This document shows positions 14,827 to 23,300 of a stretch of 40,666 nt of DNA, piece by piece. Each line of letters opens with the position of its first letter. Position 1 is the stretch's first letter. A program made the translations under genes and the position numbers. Origin of the DNA: Olsenella profusa (lineage in GTDB: Bacteria > Actinomycetota > Coriobacteriia > Coriobacteriales > Atopobiaceae); NCBI RefSeq assembly GCF_016900315.1, contig NZ_JACSNQ010000017.1, positions 1-40,666 on the forward strand, given 5' to 3'. The notes beneath the pieces are model-generated. The model ran no database searches and had not been told where the DNA came from. It saw nothing but the letters and a program-made list of their open reading frames with translations.

Positions 14827-17800
14827 TTGAGGGCACGACACGTCACTTCAGAGTCCGAGTACAGAACCCCCTTCGGTGCCGTCCAGCTGGGCGGCACCGT
14901 TTCGCTGAGCATCGACGTGTGGGGAGATGACGTCGTCTTCTGCACGCTGCGCGTCTGGACCGACGCCCACGGCGAGGAACTCATCGAGATGCGCGGCAGC
15001 CGCAACGGCGACTGCCTGCGCTTCTCGGCGAACTACAAGCCGGCCGAGACGGGCGTGGTCTGGTACAGCTTCGACATCGAGGCGCGCGACGGCTCGGTGT
15101 GGCGCTACGGCGCCAAGGAGGGGTGGACCACCGGCGAGGGCACCTTTGCCTACGGCGACCCGCCGTCGTTCCAGATCACGGTCTTCTCGCCACGGGCAAA
15201 CCAGCCGCGGTGGTACCGCGAGGGCATCGTCTACCAGATCTTCCCCGACCGCTTTGCGCGCGGGGAGGACTGGGAGCGCCGCGCCGCCGACTCGATGGCG
15301 ATCAAGCGCAAGGGCGGCCCCGGCCGCGAGGTGCTCCAGGACTGGGACACCCCGCCCACCTACGCGCGCACGCCGGAGGGCGGCATCGACCACTGGGACT
15401 TCTACGGCGGCACGCTCGAGGGCATCCGCGAGAAGCTCGGCTACCTCGAGGACCTTGGCGTGACGGTGCTCTACCTGAACCCCGTCTTCGAGGCGGCGAG
15501 CAACCACCGCTACGACACGGCCGACTACCTGCGCATCGACCCGATGCTCGGCGACGAGCGGAGCTTCCGCGAGCTCTGCGTGGACGCGGCCGAGCACGGC
15601 ATCTCGGTGATCCTTGACGGCGTCTTCAACCACGTGGGCGCCGACTCGCGCTACTTCAACCGCTTCGGTACCTACGCGGAGCCGGGGGCCTACCAGGGCG
15701 AGAAGTCCCCGTACTTCAATTGGTTCACCTTCAACGACGACGGCACCTACGCCGGCTGGTGGGGGGACCAGAACCTCCCCAGTGTGCGCTCCGACTGCGA
15801 CGAGTTCCACGAGCTCATCTGCGGGCGCGCAGGCGTGATCCGCCACTGGCTGCGCTCCGGCGCCCGGGGCTGGCGCCTCGACGTGGCCGACGAGCTGACC
15901 GACGACTTCATTGTCCAGATCAAGCAGGCTCTCGTCACCGAGAAGCCCGACGGCGTGCTCATCGGCGAGGTCTGGGAGGACGCCTCCAACAAGCTCGCCT
16001 ACGGCAAGCTGCGCCAGTACTTCGAGGGCAAGGAGCTCGACGGCACGATGAACTACCCGCTGCGCACCGGGCTTCTCGCCTTCATACGCGGCGACATCGG
16101 AGCCTCCGAGCTCGCGGCGCGCCTTGAGCAGCTGCGCGAGAACTACCCGCGCGACAACTTCTACTCGGCGCTCAACCTGCTGGGCAGCCACGACCGCGAG
16201 CGCCTCTTCACGGTGCTCGGCGGCGCTCCGGACCCGGACTCGCTGCCCGAGGAGGAGCGCGCGAGCTTCCGGCTTGACGACAACCACGTGGGCCTTGCCA
16301 AGGCACGCCTGTGGGTGATGGCGCTGCTGCAGATGACGCTGCCCGGCGTGCCGTGCGTCTACTACGGCGACGAGCGCGGCGTCGAGGGCTTCCGTGACCC
16401 GTACAACCGTGCGAGCTTCCCGTGGGACGGGGGGCTGCAGGACTGCACGTCCATCTACCGCAACGCGATCGCCCTGCGCAAGACGCTGCCGGTGCTGGTG
16501 GACGGCGAGTTCGAGCCCTTCTCGTCCGGCGAGGACGTCTTCGGCTTCTGGCGCCGCGGCGACGGCGAGAGCGTGTGCGTGCTCGCCAACGGCAGCCTGG
16601 AGAACGCCCACGACGTCAAGGTGCCCGTGGGCGCAAGCCAGGTCACCGACGTCATCTCGGGCAAGGTCCCGCGCATAAGCCACGGCCAGGCCGAGGTCTT
16701 CCTCTGGCCACTCGGCACGGCGGTGCTGCACTTCCACGACGAACAGCGCCTCCAGATGGCCCCCGAGCGCGGCATGGGCGTGCTCTGCCACGTCACCTCC
16801 GTGCCCAACGGCGGGAAGGCCGGCACGCTCGGCGCCCCGGCGCGCCGCTTCGTGGACTGGCTCGCCGCCGCGGGGCAGAAGTACTGGCAGGTGCTCCCGG
16901 TGAACCCGCCGGACCGCTACGGCTCCCCCTACGCGGGGCTCTCCGCCTTCGCGGGCAACGTCGGCCTCCTGGAGCTGCCGGCGCCGGCCGCGCTGGCCTC
17001 CCTGGAGAAGATCGGCAACGACGAGGACTACCTCGAGTTCTGTCGGGAGAACGACTACTGGCTGACGCCCTACGCCACCTTCCGCGCCTGCAAGGAGCTC
17101 CTGGGCGACGACGAGCCCTGGCAGGAGTGGCCGGAGCCCTACCGCACCTACTCGCCGCGCCTGGCCAAGGACCCGAAGCTGCGCAAGTCCGTCGAGGCGC
17201 ACCGCCGCATGCAGTACAAGTTCCAGCTTGAGTGGGAGGACCTGCTCAGGTACGCCCACGCGCACGGCGTGCGGATCATCGGCGACATGCCGATGTACGT
17301 CTCGGCGGACTCGGCCGACGTCTGGAGCGAGCCGGACATCTTCGACCTCGACGAGGACGGCTACCCGCGCCGTCAGGCCGGCGCGCCCGCGGACGCCTTT
17401 GCGCCGGAGGGCCAGCTCTGGGGCAACCCTACCTATCGCTGGGACATCCTGCGCGAGCAGGGCTACGGCTGGTGGATGCGCCGGTTCAGCCGCGCGCTCG
17501 CGCTCTACGACTACGTGCGCCTGGACCACTTTATCGGGTTCTCGTCCTACTATGCCATCCCGGCGGGCAAGCCGGCCACGGAGGGCACCTACGCCTTCGG
17601 ACCGGGGATCGACCTCTTCAGGACGGCCCAGCGCCAGTTTGGCGAGCTGCCGTTCATCGCCGAGGACCTGGGCGCCGTCACGCCGGCCGTCCGTGCGCTG
17701 GTCACGGCGACGGGATTTCCCGGCATGGACGTGGCGCAGTTCGCGGAGACGGACGTGCGGGAGACCTACGTGCCGCATCCGGGGACCGTGGCCTACACCG

Positions 17801-18090
17801 GCACGCACGACAACCAGACGCTGGTGGGCTTCTGCGAGAGCCGCTACTGCCTCGAGGAGGACGACGCGCGCGAGATGGCCGACGGCATCTGCCGGCGCGT
17901 GCTCGCCTCCGACGCCGACGTGGCGATCCTGCCGCTGCAGGACGTGCTGCTGCTGGACGACGAGGCGCGCATGAACGTGCCCGGCGTGGCCGAGGGCAAC
18001 TGGTCCTGGCGCGCCGACGACGAGGCCGTCGCGGCGGCCAGCGCCCGTCTCGCCGACCTCGCCGAGGCCAGCGGGAGGATTTTGGGGTAG
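14827..18090 (+). CDS. Fused GH13 amylase/neopullulanase-like domain and 4-alpha-glucanotransferase (MalQ)
   Basis: 1087 residues with two enzymes in one chain. Residues 1 to about 115 form a beta-sandwich like the CBM34 or N-domain of neopullulanases. About 120-630 is a GH13 barrel: YQIFPDRFARG, the nucleophile Asp in GWRLDVADEL, the acid Glu in VLIGEVWED, and LLGSHDRERL. From about 640 (MAPERGMGVLCHVTSVPN) to the end is GH77 MalQ: GDMPMYVSADSADVW, AFAPEGQLWGNPTYRWD, YDYVRLDHFIGF, FIAEDLGAVTP and YTGTHDNQT. MalQ passes maltosyl units between chains; the amylase half would cut alpha-glucan or cyclic dextrins. Fusions of this kind are known in anaerobic Gram-positives. TTG 14827 lies 3 bp after glgA, so translation is probably coupled. 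There is no signal peptide: it is cytoplasmic and works on glycogen. Confidence 0.93.
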   Translation: MRARHVTSESEYRTPFGAVQLGGTVSLSIDVWGDDVVFCTLRVWTDAHGEELIEMRGSRNGDCLRFSANYKPAETGVVWYSFDIEARDGSVWRYGAKEGWTTGEGTFAYGDPPSFQITVFSPRANQPRWYREGIVYQIFPDRFARGEDWERRAADSMAIKRKGGPGREVLQDWDTPPTYARTPEGGIDHWDFYGGTLEGIREKLGYLEDLGVTVLYLNPVFEAASNHRYDTADYLRIDPMLGDERSFRELCVDAAEHGISVILDGVFNHVGADSRYFNRFGTYAEPGAYQGEKSPYFNWFTFNDDGTYAGWWGDQNLPSVRSDCDEFHELICGRAGVIRHWLRSGARGWRLDVADELTDDFIVQIKQALVTEKPDGVLIGEVWEDASNKLAYGKLRQYFEGKELDGTMNYPLRTGLLAFIRGDIGASELAARLEQLRENYPRDNFYSALNLLGSHDRERLFTVLGGAPDPDSLPEEERASFRLDDNHVGLAKARLWVMALLQMTLPGVPCVYYGDERGVEGFRDPYNRASFPWDGGLQDCTSIYRNAIALRKTLPVLVDGEFEPFSSGEDVFGFWRRGDGESVCVLANGSLENAHDVKVPVGASQVTDVISGKVPRISHGQAEVFLWPLGTAVLHFHDEQRLQMAPERGMGVLCHVTSVPNGGKAGTLGAPARRFVDWLAAAGQKYWQVLPVNPPDRYGSPYAGLSAFAGNVGLLELPAPAALASLEKIGNDEDYLEFCRENDYWLTPYATFRACKELLGDDEPWQEWPEPYRTYSPRLAKDPKLRKSVEAHRRMQYKFQLEWEDLLRYAHAHGVRIIGDMPMYVSADSADVWSEPDIFDLDEDGYPRRQAGAPADAFAPEGQLWGNPTYRWDILREQGYGWWMRRFSRALALYDYVRLDHFIGFSSYYAIPAGKPATEGTYAFGPGIDLFRTAQRQFGELPFIAEDLGAVTPAVRALVTATGFPGMDVAQFAETDVRETYVPHPGTVAYTGTHDNQTLVGFCESRYCLEEDDAREMADGICRRVLASDADVAILPLQDVLLLDDEARMNVPGVAEGNWSWRADDEAVAAASARLADLAEASGRILG

Positions 18091-18116
18091 CAGTTCTGGT
18101 TCCGTACCGTTCTGCG

Positions 18117-18155
18117 CCGCGCGCCGGGTCGAGGCTCTTCTCGCCCGGCGCGCGG
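18117..18155 (+). terminator. Large GC hairpin at the end of the glycogen operon
   Basis: Perfect 12-bp stem CCGCGCGCCGGG/CCCGGCGCGCGG at 18117-18128 and 18144-18155. The 15-nt loop can pair further (CGAG/CTCG). It lies 26 bp after the fusion-gene stop. There is no T run, so it may be a processing or stability hairpin rather than an intrinsic terminator. The descending side contains CTCTTCTCGCC, a copy of the recurrent motif. Confidence 0.6.
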
Positions 18156-18221
18156 TGCTGTGTTGGGTTGGCGTTTGCTGCCTCGTTGCCGCCCTGACGC
18201 TGCTGCCGTCTCGCCCGTTGC

Positions 18222-18319
18222 CGCCACCCCCTTCCGCCGCCTCGCCGTCACCACCTTCCCGTCGCCTCGCCGCCACCCCCTTCCGCCGCCTCACCGTCAC
18301 CACCTTCCCGTCGCCCCGT
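18222..18319 (+). repeat. Two tandem 49-bp direct repeats
   Basis: Copy 1 spans 18222-18270 and copy 2 spans 18271-18319. They differ at only about three positions and are pyrimidine-rich (CCACCCCC-TTCCGCCGCC-type). The second copy runs into the first unit of repeat array 2. A similar GC-rich stretch of the opposite strand sense lies beyond array 3 (20076-20180), so the inverted arrangement around the orphan gene may extend into this sequence. Confidence 0.8.
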
Positions 18320-18539
18320 TAGGAATCCGCGCATCTTAGCGCGGGCGCGTCCCGTTGCGTTAGGTTCCGCCGCACATTTTGCCCTCCCGGCCCAAATACG
18401 CCCCGGTTCCTAACGGGCCCGCAGGCGGCTGCACTAACATGCAGCGGTTCCTAACGGACTCAGGGGGCGGCCGCACTAACATGTCCCGGTTCCTAACGGG
18501 TTCGCGGCCGGCCGCGCTAACGTGCCCCGGCTTCTAACC
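18317..18539 (+). repeat. Repeat array 2 (left of orphan gene): >> <<<<, period 41-42 bp
   Basis: Plus units start at 18317 and 18358; minus units start at 18392, 18433, 18475 and 18516. The plus consensus is CGTTAGGAACCGG-GGCATGTTAGT, with the same TTA-N13-GTT core geometry as arrays 1 and 5. The gap at the orientation switch is 10 bp. The whole block is an inverted copy of array 3, including the spacers (for example GCCCTCCCGGCCCAAATACG in both); by eye about nine positions in ten agree. Confidence 0.92.
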
Positions 18540-18556
18540 CGCCCCGACACCACCCA

Positions 18557-18590
18557 GTTCTCCCGGCGAGGAGAACGGCGAGAAGAACCT
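18557..18590 (+). repeat. Inverted repeat followed by exact GGCGAGAAGAACCT
   Basis: GTTCTCC (18557-18563) and GGAGAAC (18570-18576) form a perfect 7-bp dyad. It is followed immediately by an exact copy of the recurrent motif at 18577-18590, plus orientation, 38 bp after repeat array 2. Confidence 0.85.
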
Positions 18591-18659
18591 GCGAACAGCC
18601 GGGTCGCGACGCCGTGCGATCCTCGTCGCAGGCCGTCCGGAAGCTTGGCGTAAGAAAGC

Positions 18660-18700
18660 CGCTTGTTTCCTGACTAACTATTTTAATTTCTCACACCATC
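18660..18700 (+). promoter_or_regulatory. AT-rich leader of the orphan gene
   Basis: A short AT-rich stretch (TTGTTT at 18663-18668, TTTAAT at 18682-18687) in an otherwise very GC-rich interval, directly upstream of the orphan gene. The -35/-10 spacing is too short for a standard promoter, so only the location is suggestive. Confidence 0.3.
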
Positions 18701-18728
18701 ATACGTGGGAAAAGCGTACCCTCATTGC

Positions 18729-19814
18729 ATGGTTATGCTGCTGTCACACCTCAGCGCGCTCGAGGCGCTGCGTCGACAAGGGACCTCCGCTCTGCTCGAC
18801 GCTTCGGAGTCGGATGCCCCGCCGGTGCCCGACGTCGCACCAACGCATGCCGAGCTCACGGAACGCCTTGGGAGTGACCCGGCCCTTCGCGGCCTTGAGG
18901 GGCCGGTCGACCTGCTTACAACAGGTGCGCGGGGCCACGCTCGGACCTCGACGGTCACCACTCACCAGCAGACGACGTCGCTGCCGCCCGGGGCGCTGCT
19001 GCGACTCTCCGACGACGTTTGGTGCACCTCGCCCGAGCAGCTTGCGGTGCAGATGGCACCGCGCCTCACCAAGCTCGAGCTCGTGGCTCTGCTTGCGGAG
19101 CTGATGGGGCTCTACGCCATCGAACCAACCACCGAGGACGGCATGGTGCAGCGCGACGTCCCGCTCGCAACGCCGGAGAACGTGGGCGCGCACCTTGACG
19201 CCCTGGGCCCCGTCCGCGGCACGGCCCAGGTGAGGCGCGCGCTGGCCCTGACGCCCGTGCGCTCCGGCTCTCCGCGCGAGACAAAGCTCACGCTGCGCCT
19301 CTCGCTCAAGCCGGCCCTCGGCGGCTGGCACCTCAACGTGCTGTCCCTCAACTCCTCGGTTGAGGTGCAACGGATTGACCGCGCCATGACCTGCGGCGTG
19401 CGCCGTCCCGACATCGTGATCGGGGGCCGGGACGGCCAGGTGGTGGCCCTCGAGTATCACGGGCGTCGGCATGACGCGCCTGAGCGGCTGGCGCAAGACG
19501 CCGCGCGCACCAACGAGCTCAGGGCCATCGGGGTTGGGGAATACGTGGTTCGCCGCGAGCAGTACCGCGACCTCGCCTACATGGACGGGCTCGTTGAGCG
19601 CATCCGCGCCGACCTCCACCTCCCGCGCGTGGGGTTGGCGCCCGAGGAGCGGAAGCGTCGCAGGCAGCTGCGTCAGGAGCTCTACCATGAGCTCGAGTGC
19701 ATCGACGGTACCCACTGGGACGGTCGCGAGCGGGCGAGAAGGGCTGCGGAGCAGGAGGTCGCTGCGGAGGGTGGCTGGGACGTCGTGCCGGTGGAGGCGT
19801 ACGGGCTGGGCTGA
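18729..19814 (+). CDS. Orphan protein with AbiEi/DUF559-like (PD-(D/E)XK-type) C-terminal domain
   Basis: 361 residues from ATG 18729; GTG 18705 (369 residues) or ATG 18735 are alternatives, and none has a good ribosome site. The N-terminus (LLSHLSALEALRR) and the block RGTAQVRRALALTPVRSGSPRETKL resemble actinobacterial AbiEi-antitoxin/DUF559 proteins. The C-terminal domain has the sparse nuclease-fold pattern: Glu in SPRETKL, Asp in RRPDIVI, then VALEYHGRRH, a later Asp/Arg pair (AQDAARTNELRAIG) and YVVRREQYRDL. This resembles Vsr-like folds, with EYxG-xxH in place of ExK. Cleavage activity is not assured. It is a single gene between the glycogen operon and mfd, enclosed by the mirror-image arrays 2 and 3, so it looks like a cassette. 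Whether it acts on those repeats is speculation. Confidence 0.7.
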   Translation: MVMLLSHLSALEALRRQGTSALLDASESDAPPVPDVAPTHAELTERLGSDPALRGLEGPVDLLTTGARGHARTSTVTTHQQTTSLPPGALLRLSDDVWCTSPEQLAVQMAPRLTKLELVALLAELMGLYAIEPTTEDGMVQRDVPLATPENVGAHLDALGPVRGTAQVRRALALTPVRSGSPRETKLTLRLSLKPALGGWHLNVLSLNSSVEVQRIDRAMTCGVRRPDIVIGGRDGQVVALEYHGRRHDAPERLAQDAARTNELRAIGVGEYVVRREQYRDLAYMDGLVERIRADLHLPRVGLAPEERKRRRQLRQELYHELECIDGTHWDGRERARRAAEQEVAAEGGWDVVPVEAYGLG

Positions 19815-19853
19815 GGTCTTTCTTGCCGTTTTTCTCGCCGGTATGCCGGGGCG

Positions 19854-20075
19854 GGTTAGGGATTGGGGCATGCCAGTGCCGCCGGCCGCGAACCCGTTGG
19901 GAACCGGGGCATGTTAGTGCGGCCGCCCCTGAACCCGTTAGGAACCGCTGCGTGTTAGTGCAGCCGCATGCGGGCCCGTTAGGAACCGGGGCGTATTTGG
20001 GCCGGGAGGGCAAAAGGTGCGGCGAAACCTAACGAGACGGGCCCCGGGCGCGCTAAGATGCGCGGATTCCTAACG
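19854..20075 (+). repeat. Repeat array 3 (right of orphan gene): >>>> <<, period 41 bp
   Basis: Plus units start at 19854, 19895, 19936 and 19977, exactly 41 bp apart; minus units start at 20011 and 20052. The switch gap is 10 bp. Read on the minus strand this is array 2 again. TTTCTCGCC (19831-19839) precedes it and GGCGAGAAGAACCT (20224-20237) follows it. The interval 20076-20220 is GC-rich, with CGGTGGCGGC-type low complexity and no gene that I can support. Confidence 0.92.
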
Positions 20076-20223
20076 GGGCGGGGCGGCGACGGCTCGGTGG
20101 CGGCGGGGCGACAGCGGCAGAGCGACAGCAGCGGTGGGGCCGCAGCTCGGTGGCGGCAGCGGCGGGACGGCGACGCCGCGCCGACAACAGAACAGCAACG
20201 TGAAACGCCCCTGCCCCGCACCG

Positions 20224-20237
20224 GGCGAGAAGAACCT
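20224..20237 (+). repeat. Exact copy of motif GGCGAGAAGAACCT
   Basis: Plus orientation, 22 bp upstream of the putative -10 of mfd, so it overlaps the -35 position. A near-copy GGCAGAAGAACC follows at 20267-20278, just after that -10. Confidence 0.9.
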
Positions 20238-20258
20238 GTGGCCGCACCCCGTGGCGGG

Positions 20259-20264
20259 TACAAT
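20259..20264 (+). promoter_or_regulatory. Candidate -10 of mfd
   Basis: TACAAT at 20259-20264. The -35 window (20236-20241, CTGTGG) is poor and is partly occupied by the GGCGAGAAGAACCT motif. The leader to the mfd ATG would be about 65 nt. Confidence 0.45.
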
Positions 20265-20337
20265 GGGGCAGAAGAACCGTCCGCAGCGCACCGACCCCGC
20301 CCGCCGGGGCCGGCGCCCGTCTGTGCAGAGGACCCCT

Positions 20338-23300
20338 ATGCTCATCGACCGCGTTTCTCGCCAGCTGCTCGCCGACCCGGAGCTTGCGCCGCTCGTGCGC
20401 GAGCTCGAGGCCGGTCACGACGCAAGCCTCGCCGTGGCCCAGTCCGCCCGTCCGCTCGTGCTCGCGGCGCTGTGGGCGGCCAACCCGCGACCCTGCCTGC
20501 TCGTGGTCTCCGGCGAGGAGGCGGCCGACCGCACCGCCCGCGCCATCGGGGCCTGGCTCGGCCAGGACGTGGTGGGGCGCTACCCGGAGCGGCGGGACCG
20601 ACCCTGGGCCGACACCGCCCCGGACGACGCCGTCATCGGCACGCGCTGCCGCTCGGTGACGCGCCTTGCCGCGGGGGAGCGCTGCGTGATCGTGGCCTCT
20701 GCCCACGCGCTGCTGCGTCGCGTGCCACCCAAGGGCAGCGGCTACTTTGCCTCGAGCACCTTCGCCGTGGGCGAGGAGGTCCCGTTTGAGGACGTGCCGG
20801 CGCTGCTCGTGGGCATGGGCTACAACGACGCCGGCGAGGTGGACGCCCCCGGCGCCTTCCACGTGCACGGCGACACGGTGGACGTGTGGCCCGCGCAGGC
20901 CACGAGCCCCGTGCGCATGGAGTTCTTCGGGGACGAGATCGACCGCGTGCGCCGCATGGTCCCCTCGACGGGCCAGACGATCGGCGAGCTCACCGAGGTC
21001 ACCGTCTCCCCGTGCCGCGAGCTCGCCCTCACCGACGAGACCGTGGCCCGTGCCGAGCGCGCGCTCTACCACGCGGCCGAGGACAGCTCCAAGGTGGCCG
21101 CCGACCTCGAGCTCATTCGTCAGCGCGCGGCCGCGCCCTCGCTGGAACGCTACCTCCCGCAGCTCTACGGGAGCACCGCCTCGCCGCTCGAGCACCTGAG
21201 CGCCCAGACGCTCGTGGTGCTGGCCGAGCCGCGCGCCCTCTTCGACGACTGCATGCGTGCCGCCGACGACGTGCTCGCCGCGGCCAACGCCGCCCGCGTG
21301 CCGCTGGAGGGCCTCTACACCTCGCCGCGCGAGCTGGACTTTGGCACGCAGCAGCGCCTGAGCTTCTCGTCCATGCTGCGCGCGGGCTCCGGCTCCGCCA
21401 CGGCCGAGCTCGCCGTGCGCCAGCCGGGGATCGCGGGCTCCGACTCCAAGCTGCTCGGGCGCCTGCGCCAGCTCGTGAAGGACCGCGCGTCGGTGATCTT
21501 CGCCGTGCCGGACCGTGGCGCGCGCGAGTCGCTGGAGCTGCGCCTTACGGACGAGGCCGTGCCCTTCCTTGAGTCCCTGGGCACGGCTGCCGAGAACAAC
21601 GACCCGCAGGTACCGCCCCTTGAGCGCGGGCGTGTGACCTTCACCGACGCGCCAGTGCCGGCCGGCATCGTGATTCCGGGTGCGAGCCTGGCCGTCCTCT
21701 CCGTCTCGGACCTCTCCGCCCGCACGGCCAAGGCGCGCCGCCGAGCCCGCCGCGTGGACCCCACGAGCGTCACCTTCCCGTTCAAGCCCGGCGACTACGT
21801 GGTCCACGCCACGCACGGCATCGCGCTCTTCTCGCAGATCGTCCGCCAGGAGGTGGCCGGGCGCGAGCGCGACTACTTCCTGCTGGAGTACGCCGGCGGC
21901 GACAAACTCTTCGTGCCGTTGGAGCAGGTGGACCGCATCACCCGCTACGTGGGGCCCGACGGCGCGAGCCCGCGCCTCACGCGCCTCAACACCGCCGACT
22001 GGAGCCGCGCCACCAACAAGGCGCGCAAGTCCGCCAAGAAGCTCGCGTTCGACCTCGTGGACCTCTACACGCGCCGCAGCTCGGTGCCGGGCTACGCGTT
22101 CTCCCCGGACACGCCCGTCCAGCAGGAGATGGAGGCGAGCTTCCCCTACGAGCTCACGCCGGACCAGCGCAGCGCCATCGCCGACATCAAGGCCGACATG
22201 GAGGCCCGCCGGCCGATGGACCGCCTGCTCTGCGGCGACGTGGGCTTCGGCAAGACGGAGGTGGCCCTGCGCGCGGCGTTCAAGTGCTGTCAGGACGCCA
22301 AGCAGGTCATGGTGCTCTGCCCCACGACCATCCTGGCGCAGCAGCACTTCGAGACGTTCTTCTCGCGGTTTGCGCCCTTTGACCTCAAGGTGTCGGTGCT
22401 GTCCCGCTTTGTGACGCCGGCCCAGCAGCGCCGCGCGCTCGAGGGCTTCGCGGACGGCTCGGTGGACGTGCTCATCGGCACGCACCGCCTGCTCTCCGCC
22501 GACGTCAACCCCTATGACCTGGGGCTCGTTGTGATCGACGAGGAGCAGCGCTTTGGCGTGCAGCACAAGGAGCAGCTCAAGAACATGCGCGAGCAGGTCG
22601 ACGTGCTGACCCTCTCGGCCACGCCCATCCCGCGCACCATGCAGATGGCCATGAGCGGCGTGCGCGACATGAGCCTCATCATGACGCCGCCGCCCGGCCG
22701 CCTACCCGTCAAGGTGACGGTGGGGGAGTGGGACCCCGACCTCGTCTCCGCGGCCATCCGCGACGAGCTGGCGCGCAAGGGGCAGGTCTACTACGTGTCC
22801 AACCGCGTCCACACCATCGATGACGCGGTGGCGCGCGTGATGGAGGCCGCCCCGGAGGCGCGCGTGGGCGTTGCTCACGGCAAGATGAGCGCGCGCGAGG
22901 TCGAGGACGTGATGCTGCGCTTCCAGGAGCACGAGATCGACGTCCTGGTGGCCACGACGATCATCGAGAGCGGCATCGATAACCCGCGCACCAACACGCT
23001 CATCATCGAGGACTCGCAGCGCCTGGGCCTGGCGCAGCTCTACCAGCTCAAGGGCCGCGTGGGCCGCGGCCGCACGCAGGCCTACGCCTACTTCATGTTC
23101 CCGGCCGAGCAGCCCCTCACGCCCGAGGCCACCGACCGCCTCACGGCCATCAACGAGTACCAGGACCTGGGCAGCGGCATGAAGATCGCGATGCGCGACC
23201 TGGAGATTCGCGGCGCGGGCTCGCTCATGGGCGCCGAGCAGCACGGCAACCTCTCCAGCGTGGGCTTTGACCTCTTCACGCAGATGCTCGGCGAGGCCGT

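Noticed and set aside
14848-18303. Long minus-strand open frame opposite the amylase-MalQ gene
   Set aside because: The same antisense shadow effect; the plus-strand product has complete catalytic motifs of two enzyme families.
18117-20337. Insertion sequence or integron around the orphan gene
   Set aside because: No transposase DDE, HUH or integrase motif is present, and no target-site duplication could be identified by eye next to the arrays. I keep it only as a possible cassette.
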